Shown here: in pieces, positions 6,460 to 12,378 of the stretch | Layout of the letters: each line of letters begins with the position of its first letter | How positions within the stretch are numbered: the stretch's first letter is position 1 | NCBI GenBank assembly: GCA_964542225.1 | Contig: CAZITO010000073.1 | Location: 1-12,378, forward strand | Direction: 5' to 3' | Length of the DNA: 12,378 nt | DNA from: Scybalousia_A sp964542225 | Lineage (GTDB): Bacteria > Bacteroidota > Bacteroidia > Bacteroidales > P3 | Made by a program: the position numbers and the translations under genes | Notes under the pieces: generated by a model | Databases searched by the model: none | The model's input: the letters and a program-made list of their open reading frames with translations, nothing else | Told to the model about the DNA's origin: nothing

Positions 6460-8319
6460 TTATTTGAAAAACTTGTTTAACAATATCAAATTATCGTTTA
6501 TCTGTTTAGCAGGTAGATTATAGTTGGTTTTTAAGTTAAGATTGGAGTCATATACTCTTATATATCCTGCTCCACTTTTTTCTATTATATAACCATTCTT
6601 GGTAATAAAAGCATAATTAAGGTCATTGCCTACAATGTGCCAACCTTTTTGCTTTGTGTCATAAAGGTATTTGCCCATAGAATAATCCTCAGGCAAATTC
6701 TTTACCCCCAAAAACATATTCATAAGCGTAGGTATTATATCATAATGCGTCGTTTGATGCTTATAAATTTTGCTCTTAACATTGGGATAATAAAGAATAA
6801 GAGGCACTTGCACCTGATATTTGGAATAATTGCCCGAATGTCCCCAATAATTTTTGTGATTTTCGTTAAACTCTTGTCCGTGGTCACCCGTTATAAGTAT
6901 AACTGTATTTTCCAAAAGATTGTGTTTTTCGATATTTTCCAACACTACTCCTATAAGACTATCAACTTGATAAACACAATTCCTATATAAATTATAAAAT
7001 GGCAACGGGTCTATATTGTTATTCAGTTTGGAATAATCTGCATATTCCCATGCGGGCAAAAAATGTGTGTTCTTTTCTTTCGGCAAAGAAATAGCGTGTG
7101 GCAAATCATAGAAAAGAAGAGTAAAAAAAGGTTGTTTTTTATCTATGTATTCGGGCAAATCGGTTATAAAATTATCGGTTATGTTACAATCTCTTTCATA
7201 GACTGTTTTGCCTTCGGTGAAAGTGTTTATTTTTTTAAGCCCCTTAAAAAGCACTCTATCAAAAGGAGGTGATTTCAAAGTGGCAGAAGGATATAATTGT
7301 ATTTGATATTTGTTGTTTTCCAATTCATCAAAGAAAATAGGACGCAAGGATGAATATTCAAAACTTTTCCAATAATAAGGTGAAAGAGCAGTAAATAAGC
7401 CAAAAAGACCACCCCTCGTACCATTGCTGCTGCTCAAATGATGAGAGAAAAACTCAGCCTCCTGCATAAAGGCATAGGTATTTGGCATAACCTGTTGTGT
7501 AAAAGTCCTATAATTCCAAGAATCTATGACTATAAGCACTATATTTAACGGCTTTTCTATTTTTGTAGCCTCTATTGGTTTTAAAGGATAGTTAAGAGCA
7601 GAGGCTTTATCTTTAAATTTTATATCGGCAATGTTTTTTTTATCTATTATACCCCACTTGTCCAAAGCAGAATTCATACTGATAGGAAAATAATAAGGTA
7701 AAAAAGAAGAAGACTCTAAAACAGAGGTTTTTATCTTTGCCGCAGCATAAATATGCATTGTTTGGCTTATAAGCATTATTGCCACGAGGGAGAAGGAAAT
7801 TATTGAGTATATCTTTCTTTGATTATATATTCTTTTGCTTAAAAACAATGTCAATTTCAAAAGCAAAAACATACACAAAACTACTCCCAACAATATAACA
7901 AAAGCTTTTATGTATATCGGTAAGGAGAAAACAAATATTTCACTTGCACCTTCAGAAAAAAGCATATCTAAAACAAAGCCGTTAATATGAAAATGATATA
8001 TTTGAAAAACATACCTGTTTATTATGCTTATTATAATGAGCAAAGCGTATATTATAGCAAGTATAGATAGGGAGTATTTATGCTTTATCCTTGTAAAACA
8101 TAAGGGTATAAAGACAAGCACAAAACCACCTAACATCAACAATAAAGAGTGTGTCAAACAGGCAAAGAAAAAATACACCCAACCCGCAAAGTCCATAAAA
8201 GAATTGTCTCCCACACCAAACGCATAGGAAAAAAACACCAAGCCTAACAACAAAGAAGACAAGGTATAAAAAACAAAACCACAAAGTAAATTATTCTTTT
8301 TCTCTACATTCAAACTCAT
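6460..8319 (-). CDS. Membrane sulfatase-fold protein, YejM/PbgA-like (DUF3413 + sulfatase), 619 aa
   Basis: Predicted inner-membrane protein with an N-terminal helix bundle and a periplasmic alkaline-phosphatase/sulfatase-fold domain. Five hydrophobic segments occur between residues 11 and 190. The loop HFHINGFVLDML (109-120) resembles the DUF3413 signature of YejM/PbgA. The sulfatase domain spans about 257-550: IVLIVIDSWN with metal-ligand-like D266, SSSNGTRGGLFGLFTALSP (297-314) with T301 at the nucleophile position, ITGDHGQEF (476-484) with D479 and H480, and WGHSGNYSKYQVQVPLI (492-508). In enterobacteria YejM regulates LpxC turnover and so lipopolysaccharide level. In LtaS/EptA-type relatives the Thr transfers phospho-groups. 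Which applies here is unknown. The ATG at 8319 fits the first helix; an open frame upstream contains the promoter and is not coding. It is divergent from the barrel-protein operon. Confidence 0.87.
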   Translation of the reverse strand: MSLNVEKKNNLLCGFVFYTLSSLLLGLVFFSYAFGVGDNSFMDFAGWVYFFFACLTHSLLLMLGGFVLVFIPLCFTRIKHKYSLSILAIIYALLIIISIINRYVFQIYHFHINGFVLDMLFSEGASEIFVFSLPIYIKAFVILLGVVLCMFLLLKLTLFLSKRIYNQRKIYSIISFSLVAIMLISQTMHIYAAAKIKTSVLESSSFLPYYFPISMNSALDKWGIIDKKNIADIKFKDKASALNYPLKPIEATKIEKPLNIVLIVIDSWNYRTFTQQVMPNTYAFMQEAEFFSHHLSSSNGTRGGLFGLFTALSPYYWKSFEYSSLRPIFFDELENNKYQIQLYPSATLKSPPFDRVLFKGLKKINTFTEGKTVYERDCNITDNFITDLPEYIDKKQPFFTLLFYDLPHAISLPKEKNTHFLPAWEYADYSKLNNNIDPLPFYNLYRNCVYQVDSLIGVVLENIEKHNLLENTVILITGDHGQEFNENHKNYWGHSGNYSKYQVQVPLILYYPNVKSKIYKHQTTHYDIIPTLMNMFLGVKNLPEDYSMGKYLYDTKQKGWHIVGNDLNYAFITKNGYIIEKSGAGYIRVYDSNLNLKTNYNLPAKQINDNLILLNKFFK

Positions 8320-8323
8320 TGTG

Positions 8324-8331
8324 CAAAGGTA
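8324..8331 (-). promoter_or_regulatory. -7 box abutting the sulfatase-like start (leaderless?)
   Basis: The minus strand reads TACCTTTG followed by CACA and then the ATG at 8319. The box is a full TAnnTTTG match, with the C after it often seen in this phylum. Because transcription normally starts a few bases after this box, the mRNA would begin at or next to the start codon. A clear -33 TTTG is not visible. Confidence 0.55.
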
Positions 8332-8402
8332 GTATTTTTTTACTTTGCATTTGATTTTGAAAGTGATTTTATATGCAAAAAAATAAAAAAATGATGGAAA
8401 TA

Positions 8403-8434
8403 TTTGTCTAATCTGATAAATATTTATAATTTTG
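8403..8434 (+). promoter_or_regulatory. Bacteroidota-type promoter of the barrel protein-rsmE-DUF4159 operon
   Basis: TTTG at 8403-8406 (-33) and TAATTTTG at 8427-8434 (-7) are separated by 20 nt, an excellent fit to the Bacteroidota housekeeping promoter. The expected transcription start near 8440 gives a leader of roughly 35-40 nt before the ATG at 8477. The spacer ends in a 12-bp palindrome ATAAATATTTAT (8416-8427), which may simply reflect AT richness. Confidence 0.68.
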
Positions 8435-8476
8435 AAAATTGAAAATTTATAAGCATAAACTACAAAAATTATAGGT

Positions 8477-9316
8477 ATGAAAAGAGTATTTCTATTGTTT
8501 GCAGTGCTTGTGTTTGCCTTGCAGGCGTTTGCTGAAAAAGGAAAACAAGTTGATGTATATAACAACTCAACAAATGTTTTTTCGCAGATGAACGATTGGA
8601 GAACGGGAGATTATAAAAGAAGAGTTACCGAAAACTTTATTACCCTTGATGTGGAGGCAAATATGAATATGTTGTCCAATTTTGAAAACACAAACCCCTG
8701 GGGTGCAGGCTTTAGATTAGGTTTTGAACACAAGACTCGTCCGAGTGCAATATCTTCTCGTTTTACTTTGGGCTATGGTATTCAACTTGGAGTCAGCAGA
8801 TATTTTGGCAAAAGCATAAAAGTTGAGGCTCTTGGCAGCCATGATTTGGTAAAAAGGGATTCTTACAAATCCTATACGGAAATTCCACTATTATTGAATT
8901 TTAATTGGTATTACAATTTTAATCGTAGCAGTCTCTCTTTGGGAGTGGCTGCAGGTGTTAATTTTATGCTTGGGCAAAGAGATTTGGCTTTGGATTATGT
9001 TATTGTGGAGGAGCATTTTGGTATAAGTACGGATATATCTCAGTTTGCCGATTATGTTGCCTCTGTTCAGCAAGATGACAACAACGTTTCTCTAACCCAT
9101 GTAAGACCTACTGCAAGAGTGGTTTTGGGTTATATGTTGGAACTCTCTGCCGATTGGAGAGTTAGAATGCAAGCAGGTGTTGAGTATCAAATGCAGTACG
9201 ATGATAAGTATTCGGGCTACTACTTTGACAAAGGATATATAGAACAATATCACGAAGGTACTTCCAAGGCAAACGTTACTCCATTCTTATCCATAGGAGT
9301 GGGTTATTCTTTATAG
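8477..9316 (+). CDS. Outer-membrane beta-barrel protein (PorT/OMP_b-brl-like), 279 aa
   Basis: Predicted small outer-membrane barrel. Residues 1-19 form a signal peptide (basic MKR, hydrophobic LLFAVLVFAL core, cleavage after AFA). From residue 50 on the sequence alternates polar and hydrophobic residues in strand-length blocks separated by turns: FITLDVEANM, GAGFRLGFEH, SSRFTLGYGIQLGVSRYF, YTEIPLLLNFNWYYNF, SSLSLGVAAGVNFML, RPTARVVLGYMLEL, WRVRMQAGVEYQM, TPFLSIGVGYSL. The EIPLLLNF strand followed by a soluble loop is characteristic of the PorT-like OMP_b-brl_2 group. A loop of about 45 residues (165-207) is rich in acidic residues and probably extracellular or periplasmic. Whether it is true PorT of the type IX secretion system cannot be decided. 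It is the first gene of an operon, 13 nt ahead of rsmE, behind a well-formed promoter. Confidence 0.82.
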   Translation: MKRVFLLFAVLVFALQAFAEKGKQVDVYNNSTNVFSQMNDWRTGDYKRRVTENFITLDVEANMNMLSNFENTNPWGAGFRLGFEHKTRPSAISSRFTLGYGIQLGVSRYFGKSIKVEALGSHDLVKRDSYKSYTEIPLLLNFNWYYNFNRSSLSLGVAAGVNFMLGQRDLALDYVIVEEHFGISTDISQFADYVASVQQDDNNVSLTHVRPTARVVLGYMLELSADWRVRMQAGVEYQMQYDDKYSGYYFDKGYIEQYHEGTSKANVTPFLSIGVGYSL

Positions 9317-9329
9317 TATTAAGAAAAAT

Positions 9330-10034
9330 ATGCAGGTAGTTTTTGACTCTGATTATAAGAATGAGGAAGTTTTTACTTTAAATAAAGAAGAATCTTCTCA
9401 TTTGGTCAGGGTTTTGAGAATGAAAGAAGGAGGAAATGTTTTTCTTACCAATGGTAAAGGATTTTTCTTTAAAAGCGAAATATTGGAAGCCAACCACTCG
9501 CGTTGTACTTTGAGAATATTATCAAAAGAAAAAAGCGAGGAGGAAAGAAATTTTAAAATACATCTTGCCATTGCACCAACGAAAAACATTGATAGAATAG
9601 AGTGGTTAACGGAAAAAGCGACAGAGATAGGAGTGGATGAGATTAGTTTTTTGCTATGCGAACATTCCGAAAGAAAGCATATAAATTTGGAACGTTTGGA
9701 AAAGATTGTGATTTCCGCAATGAAACAATCTTTGAAATCTTATAAGCCGTTAATTCATCCTCTCTCCTCTTTCAAAAACTTTGTAGAAGAAACATCCTCA
9801 GAGTACAAACTTTTGGCTTGTTGCGAAGGTGAAAACAGAGGCTTTATTAAAGATATTTGCTCGCCAAAAAGTTCTTACACTTTCTTAATAGGTCCTGAGG
9901 GTGATTTTTCAAAAAATGAAGTAGATTTGGCATTAAAAAACAACTTCTCCCTCATTACTCTTGGCTCTCAAAGGCTTAGAACCGAAACAGCGGGACTTTA
10001 TGCTTTGAGTAGTTTGCACTTTCTTAATCAATAA
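9330..10034 (+). CDS. rsmE: 16S rRNA (uracil(1498)-N(3))-methyltransferase RsmE
   Basis: SPOUT-family methyltransferase that methylates N3 of U1498 in 16S rRNA using S-adenosylmethionine; cytoplasmic, acting on the 30S subunit. The N-terminal PUA-like region has HLVRVLR (24-30) and NGKG (41-44). The SPOUT domain has PTKNIDRIEWLTEKATEIGV (83-102), SERKH (113-117), the trefoil-knot SAM site IGPEGDFSKNE (187-197) and LGSQRLRTETAG (211-222), which is the family hallmark. Length, 234 aa, is normal. One deviation: the usual EQS-type triplet in the central helix reads KQS (132-134). It lies 13 nt after the barrel-protein stop and 12 nt before the DUF4159 gene, so all three are probably one transcript. 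The start ATG at 9330 gives the expected N-terminal MQVVF. Confidence 0.96.
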   Translation: MQVVFDSDYKNEEVFTLNKEESSHLVRVLRMKEGGNVFLTNGKGFFFKSEILEANHSRCTLRILSKEKSEEERNFKIHLAIAPTKNIDRIEWLTEKATEIGVDEISFLLCEHSERKHINLERLEKIVISAMKQSLKSYKPLIHPLSSFKNFVEETSSEYKLLACCEGENRGFIKDICSPKSSYTFLIGPEGDFSKNEVDLALKNNFSLITLGSQRLRTETAGLYALSSLHFLNQ

Positions 10035-10046
10035 TTTTTTACAATT

Positions 10047-10703
10047 ATGTTAAAAAAGAATTTACTTTGCTTGCTTGCTTTGTTTGTTGCTTTGTTTGGC
10101 TTTGCTCAAAATTATAATACCATTGCTCTTTTGAAATATAGTGGTGGCGGAGATTGGTACGCAAACCCTACTTCTCTTAAAAATCTCATTACTTTTTGCA
10201 ACAGAGAACTTAATACGGAATTATCCTCGGATTATGCCACTGTGGATGTGGGTAGCAGTGAATTGTTTTTTTACCCCTTTGTCCATATAACAGGACATGG
10301 AAATATTGTATTTTCAGAAGCAGAGGTCAAAAATCTTAGAACATATCTTTTGGGCGGAGGTTTTTTGCATATAGATGACAATTATGGTTTGGACGTTTTT
10401 ATTCGCAGAGAAATGAAAAAAGTTTTTCCCGAATTGGACTTTGTTTTATTGCCAACCTCTCACGCTATTTATCATCAAAAATTCAATTTTCCCAATGGTC
10501 TGCCCAAAATACACGAACACGATAACAAAACACCAAAAGGTTACGGTCTTTTTTGGGAAGGCAGACTTATATGTTTTTACACATACGAATGCGATTTGGG
10601 AGACGGATGGGAAGATACCTCCGTACATAACGACAGCGAAGAAAAACACACTGCCGCTTTACGAATGGGAGCAAATATTTTGCAATACGTTTTCAGCAAT
10701 TAG
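10047..10703 (+). CDS. Secreted DUF4159 protein, 218 aa
   Basis: Stand-alone member of the DUF4159 family, of unknown function. Residues 1-20 (MLKKNLLCLLALFVALFGFA) are a signal peptide, so the product is periplasmic. Conserved stretches visible in order: KYSGGGDWYANP (30-41), FFYPFVHITGHGNI (74-87), LLGGGFLHIDDNYG (101-114) and FYTYECDLGDGWED (177-190). The GGG-F-HIDD segment gives the class I glutamine-amidotransferase-like look known for this family, but no catalytic Cys is apparent at the expected nucleophile elbow. The chain is the short form, without a von Willebrand-type or membrane region. It ends the three-gene operon, followed by a weak hairpin and a long non-coding stretch. Confidence 0.9.
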   Translation: MLKKNLLCLLALFVALFGFAQNYNTIALLKYSGGGDWYANPTSLKNLITFCNRELNTELSSDYATVDVGSSELFFYPFVHITGHGNIVFSEAEVKNLRTYLLGGGFLHIDDNYGLDVFIRREMKKVFPELDFVLLPTSHAIYHQKFNFPNGLPKIHEHDNKTPKGYGLFWEGRLICFYTYECDLGDGWEDTSVHNDSEEKHTAALRMGANILQYVFSN

Positions 10704-10716
10704 ATTTAACACATAC

Positions 10717-10733
10717 AGAGAATATCTCTTTTT
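10717..10733 (+). terminator. Weak hairpin and T run after the DUF4159 gene
   Basis: AGAGA-ATA-TCTCT forms a perfect 5-bp stem immediately followed by TTTT, 13 bases after the DUF4159 stop. The stem is short and has only two GC pairs, so termination would be inefficient. Confidence 0.4.
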
Positions 10734-10820
10734 AAGCAAAGAGTCCTCGGGCTGTCTTAATAGTGGCATAGCCGTTACAAAGAAATAATATTAACGACTT
10801 TGCCCATACAACACCTGTGA

Positions 10821-10940
10821 ATGTAGGAACAGACTATAACCTATTACAAGTCAAATCAACTTAGAGTAACTTTAAACAACCTTTTATAACCTATATCATC
10901 TCATTTCAACTTATATTAATCCTTTACAACCTGATTCTAC
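10821..10940. repeat. Array of twelve degenerate 10-bp tandem units
   Basis: The DNA can be cut into twelve consecutive 10-mers with no insertion or deletion. The consensus is YTATWWYAAC (reverse strand GTTRWWATAR). Column counts: A at position 8 in 11 of 12 units, A at position 9 in 11, C at position 10 in 10, pyrimidine at position 7 in 11, A/T at position 5 in 12, pyrimidine at position 1 in 10. Example units: CTTTTATAAC, TTTAAACAAC, CCTTTACAAC. A 10-nt period rules out a coding repeat. It is close to one helical turn, so the conserved AAC would fall on one face of the DNA. There is no spacer between units, unlike CRISPR. Function unknown. Confidence 0.8.
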
Positions 10941-11014
10941 ATTATAAAATAAAGTTATTACAATTTATCAAAACTCATCCAGTTTTTCAAAAAAAGTTTT
11001 TATAGTTTTAAGAA

Positions 11015-11030
11015 TGGCATAATTTTTGCA
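11015..11030 (+). promoter_or_regulatory. Sigma-54-like promoter
   Basis: TGGCATAATTTTTGCA matches the RpoN consensus TGGCAcgrNNNTTGCW at 11 of the 13 specified positions, including the -24 GG (11016-11017) and -12 GC (11028-11029) with exact 12-nt spacing. The expected start near 11041 leaves a leader of about 44 nt before the ATG at 11085. A housekeeping -7 reading is off by one base (TA plus three bases before TTTG), and no -33 TTTG is present. Confidence 0.5.
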
Positions 11031-11084
11031 AGTGTAAAACTCGCTTAAAATAATAATTAACAATTTAAATTTCAAAAAAAACAA

Positions 11085-11168
11085 ATGAATGCATTTTTAA
11101 CACAACAAGCAAAACTCCAACACGGAGCATTTTTACTTGCTCGTAGTAGTGTATATGGGGGGGGGTAA
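11085..11168 (+). CDS. Short ORF, likely the out-of-frame 5' end of the surface-protein gene
   Basis: ATG at 11085 opens a 27-codon frame (it begins MNAFLTQQAKLQ) that runs into a nine-G tract and stops at TAA 11166-11168, right after the tract. The ATG follows an A-rich leader (AAAAAAAACAAATG), the usual context of starts in this window, and sits about 44 nt from the predicted transcription start. Losing one G or gaining two would fuse it in frame to the leucine-rich-repeat gene, giving an N-terminal extension of 23 residues ahead of that protein's own Met. It may therefore be the true gene start in an off state, a frameshift caused by sequencing error, or a separate leader peptide. Confidence 0.45.
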   Translation: MNAFLTQQAKLQHGAFLLARSSVYGGG

Positions 11169-12378
11169 AGGTTTAATATTCAGAAGAATAACCTCCTTAA
11201 AAACAAATTTCCTTTTATTATTTTTTCTTTGTGCCATACCAATAATTTCTCACGCACAAACATTCTCACAAAATAATTTAACTTATACTGTTGGTGCAAA
11301 CAATACAGTATCCGTAAAAGCAAGTAATACTTTATTATTAGCCGGAAACGTTGCAATACCTGAAACGGTAACAAGAGGTGGTATAACATACATAGTAACT
11401 TCAATAGAAGAAAGAGGTTTCAGGAATTGTTATCTTTTAATAAGCATAAATATTCCAAGTTCTGTAACTTCAATAGGAAATAGGGCTTTTTATGGTTGTG
11501 CCGGCTTAAAACGTATAACTTTAGAAGGTGCAACTCCTCCGTCGTTAGGAACTGATGTTTTTAAGAATAGTATTTCCAGCGAAACGACTTTTAATGTACC
11601 CAATGAGAATTATTTAACGGCAAATGAATGGCAAAATGTTTTAAATGGTGAAAATGTTGTTGTTAAGACTTTTAATTTAGATTCTATCGGTTTGTATACA
11701 AATTGTTGGAATTTTGTTACGGGCTTAGGCAATGCGGCGAGCATGTATAATAGTAACAATCCAACAAGTTTTGTAAGCGGTTTCACTGCAAACAACACAA
11801 TCAACGACCCAACAAATGCACAAAACCCTCACTGTGATATAGCAATTATGGGTTATGATTTCAATACAAACAATTGGAGCAGTAGTTATTTGTATGCCAA
11901 TGACCTAATGAAAATGAGTCGCGGTTATTTTGTTTGGGCGTTTAACGAGAATGCACAGGGTACAACAATAACCTCTGACAAAACAATAGCAACGGTATCA
12001 ACAGTAGATTGCTACATCTCGCCCAGACCATATGAGTATGTTGTTGTCAATGACGGCCCTGTCTCCGGAAGTGGTTCTCTCAGAGCTAAATGGTTTGCTT
12101 TGGGTAATATATTTAATGTGAATTTAAGCAGGACGATGATTTTTACTTCTCGCAACAGCTCCTATCTTCAGAGCGATGTATTATACACTTACGATGCTTA
12201 TAATGGAAGGTGGAAGAGTAATTCCACTGTTGTTTTGCCGGGACAAGGTTTTATGATAGCCGCAAAAGATGGTATAAATTACTTTTTGGGAGGAATAGAC
12301 CCATCGAAGAACACAAGTAACCTTCCTGCACAGCCTGAGAATTATGGTATAAGATTTTCTGTAAATGCGAATGGAATA
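11155..12378 (+). CDS. Exported BspA-like leucine-rich-repeat surface protein (partial, 3' end missing)
   Basis: The frame is open from 11101 to the window end with no stop; the only ATG near its 5' end is at 11155 (408 residues visible). A basic region (LIFRRITSLKTN) and a hydrophobic core (FLLLFFLCAIPII) form a signal peptide with likely cleavage after SHA (residue 34). Residues 78-150 are a short BspA-type LRR_5 stretch, including SSVTSIGNRAFYGCAGLKRI and a following strand with NVP. From 175 on are two similar modules: one begins CWNFVTGLGN (184-193) and includes WSSSYLYANDL and GYFVWAF; the other begins WFALGN (313-318) and includes VLYTYDAYNGRWKS and LPGQGFMIAA. These resemble C-terminal parts of Bacteroidota cell-surface proteins exported by the type IX system, whose sorting domain would lie outside the window. 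The true start may be 11085 if the nine-G tract changes length. Confidence 0.75.
   Translation, partial: MGGGKGLIFRRITSLKTNFLLLFFLCAIPIISHAQTFSQNNLTYTVGANNTVSVKASNTLLLAGNVAIPETVTRGGITYIVTSIEERGFRNCYLLISINIPSSVTSIGNRAFYGCAGLKRITLEGATPPSLGTDVFKNSISSETTFNVPNENYLTANEWQNVLNGENVVVKTFNLDSIGLYTNCWNFVTGLGNAASMYNSNNPTSFVSGFTANNTINDPTNAQNPHCDIAIMGYDFNTNNWSSSYLYANDLMKMSRGYFVWAFNENAQGTTITSDKTIATVSTVDCYISPRPYEYVVVNDGPVSGSGSLRAKWFALGNIFNVNLSRTMIFTSRNSSYLQSDVLYTYDAYNGRWKSNSTVVLPGQGFMIAAKDGINYFLGGIDPSKNTSNLPAQPENYGIRFSVNANGI
11157..11165 (+). repeat. Nine-base poly-G tract at the 5' end of the surface-protein gene
   Basis: Nine consecutive G, striking in AT-rich DNA, lie exactly where the frame from the ATG at 11085 must change to continue into the surface protein. 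Homopolymers of this size are prone to slipped-strand length change, the usual basis of contingency loci. They are also prone to miscounting in sequencing. Confidence 0.85.

Larger units (their letters stand above)
10704..11084 (+). other. Non-coding stretch of about 380 bp with layered structure
   Basis: No gene of credible composition is seen on either strand. In order it holds: a small hairpin at 10717-10733; a segment closed by complementary arms at 10736-10745 and 10796-10803 (GCAAAG-a-GTC with GACTTTGC); the 10-bp tandem array at 10821-10940; an AT-rich spacer; a sigma-54-like promoter at 11015-11030; and an A-rich leader before the ATG at 11085. Confidence 0.6.

Noticed and set aside
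8416..8427. ATAAATATTTAT as a repressor operator
   Set aside because: A 12-bp palindrome made only of A and T is expected by chance in such AT-rich promoter DNA, and no second copy is seen.
8320..8565. N-terminal extension of the sulfatase-like gene (82 more residues)
   Set aside because: The region contains the -7 box for that gene and the divergent promoter. The extra residues read like translated AT-rich DNA, and the ATG at 8319 sits directly before the first membrane segment.
10441..10788. Plus-strand open frame overlapping the end of the DUF4159 gene and running past it
   Set aside because: It overlaps most of a well-supported conserved gene in another frame, has no plausible start context and no recognisable protein features.
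10736..10803. tRNA or tRNA remnant
   Set aside because: The ends can pair, but there is no anticodon arm, no T-loop consensus (GTTCRA) and the length is short.
10821..10940. CRISPR array
   Set aside because: Units are 10 bp, degenerate and contiguous, with no spacers between repeats and no cas genes nearby.

Overview
The window looks like chromosomal DNA of a member of the Bacteroidota, most likely the order Bacteroidales. It is AT-rich (about one third GC by eye). Genes lack Shine-Dalgarno sequences and start after A/T-rich leaders. Several starts are preceded by the Bacteroidota-type -7 box TAnnTTTG. The gene set is typical of the phylum: a GWxTD-domain protein, DUF4159, a PorT/OMP_b-brl-like barrel and a BspA-type leucine-rich-repeat surface protein. 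No rRNA, tRNA, CRISPR array or insertion sequence was seen.

Layout. Positions 1-250 hold no supportable gene, only several short palindromes. Positions 251-6349 are a tightly packed minus-strand cluster. In transcription order it encodes a YfcE-like metallophosphoesterase, a BASS-type transporter, a DUF389 membrane protein, a GWxTD-domain secreted protein, a family 2 glycosyltransferase and an unrecognised 232-residue protein. Gaps are 5-7 nt, apart from one of 44 nt and one 8-nt overlap, so this is probably one operon with an internal promoter. Next comes a separate minus-strand gene (6460-8319) for a membrane sulfatase-fold protein resembling YejM/PbgA. Across a 157-bp divergent promoter region lies a plus-strand operon (8477-10703): outer-membrane beta-barrel protein, RsmE (16S rRNA m3U1498 methyltransferase) and a secreted DUF4159 protein. 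Most products sit in, or act on, the cell envelope, but no shared pathway can be proven from the sequence.

The right end is the most unusual part. Downstream of the DUF4159 gene is a non-coding stretch of about 380 bp. It contains twelve head-to-tail degenerate 10-bp units (consensus YTATWWYAAC, 10821-10940) with no indels. It is followed about 75 bp later by a sequence with the spacing and core bases of a sigma-54 promoter (11015-11030). That promoter points at a predicted exported surface protein with BspA-like leucine-rich repeats, cut off by the window end. The gene's best-placed start (ATG at 11085) is in a different frame from the body of the protein. A run of nine G (11157-11165) lies exactly at the junction, and losing one G or gaining two would join the two frames. 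This looks like a candidate phase-variable surface protein, or else a homopolymer sequencing error. An in-frame ATG at 11155 could still allow expression.
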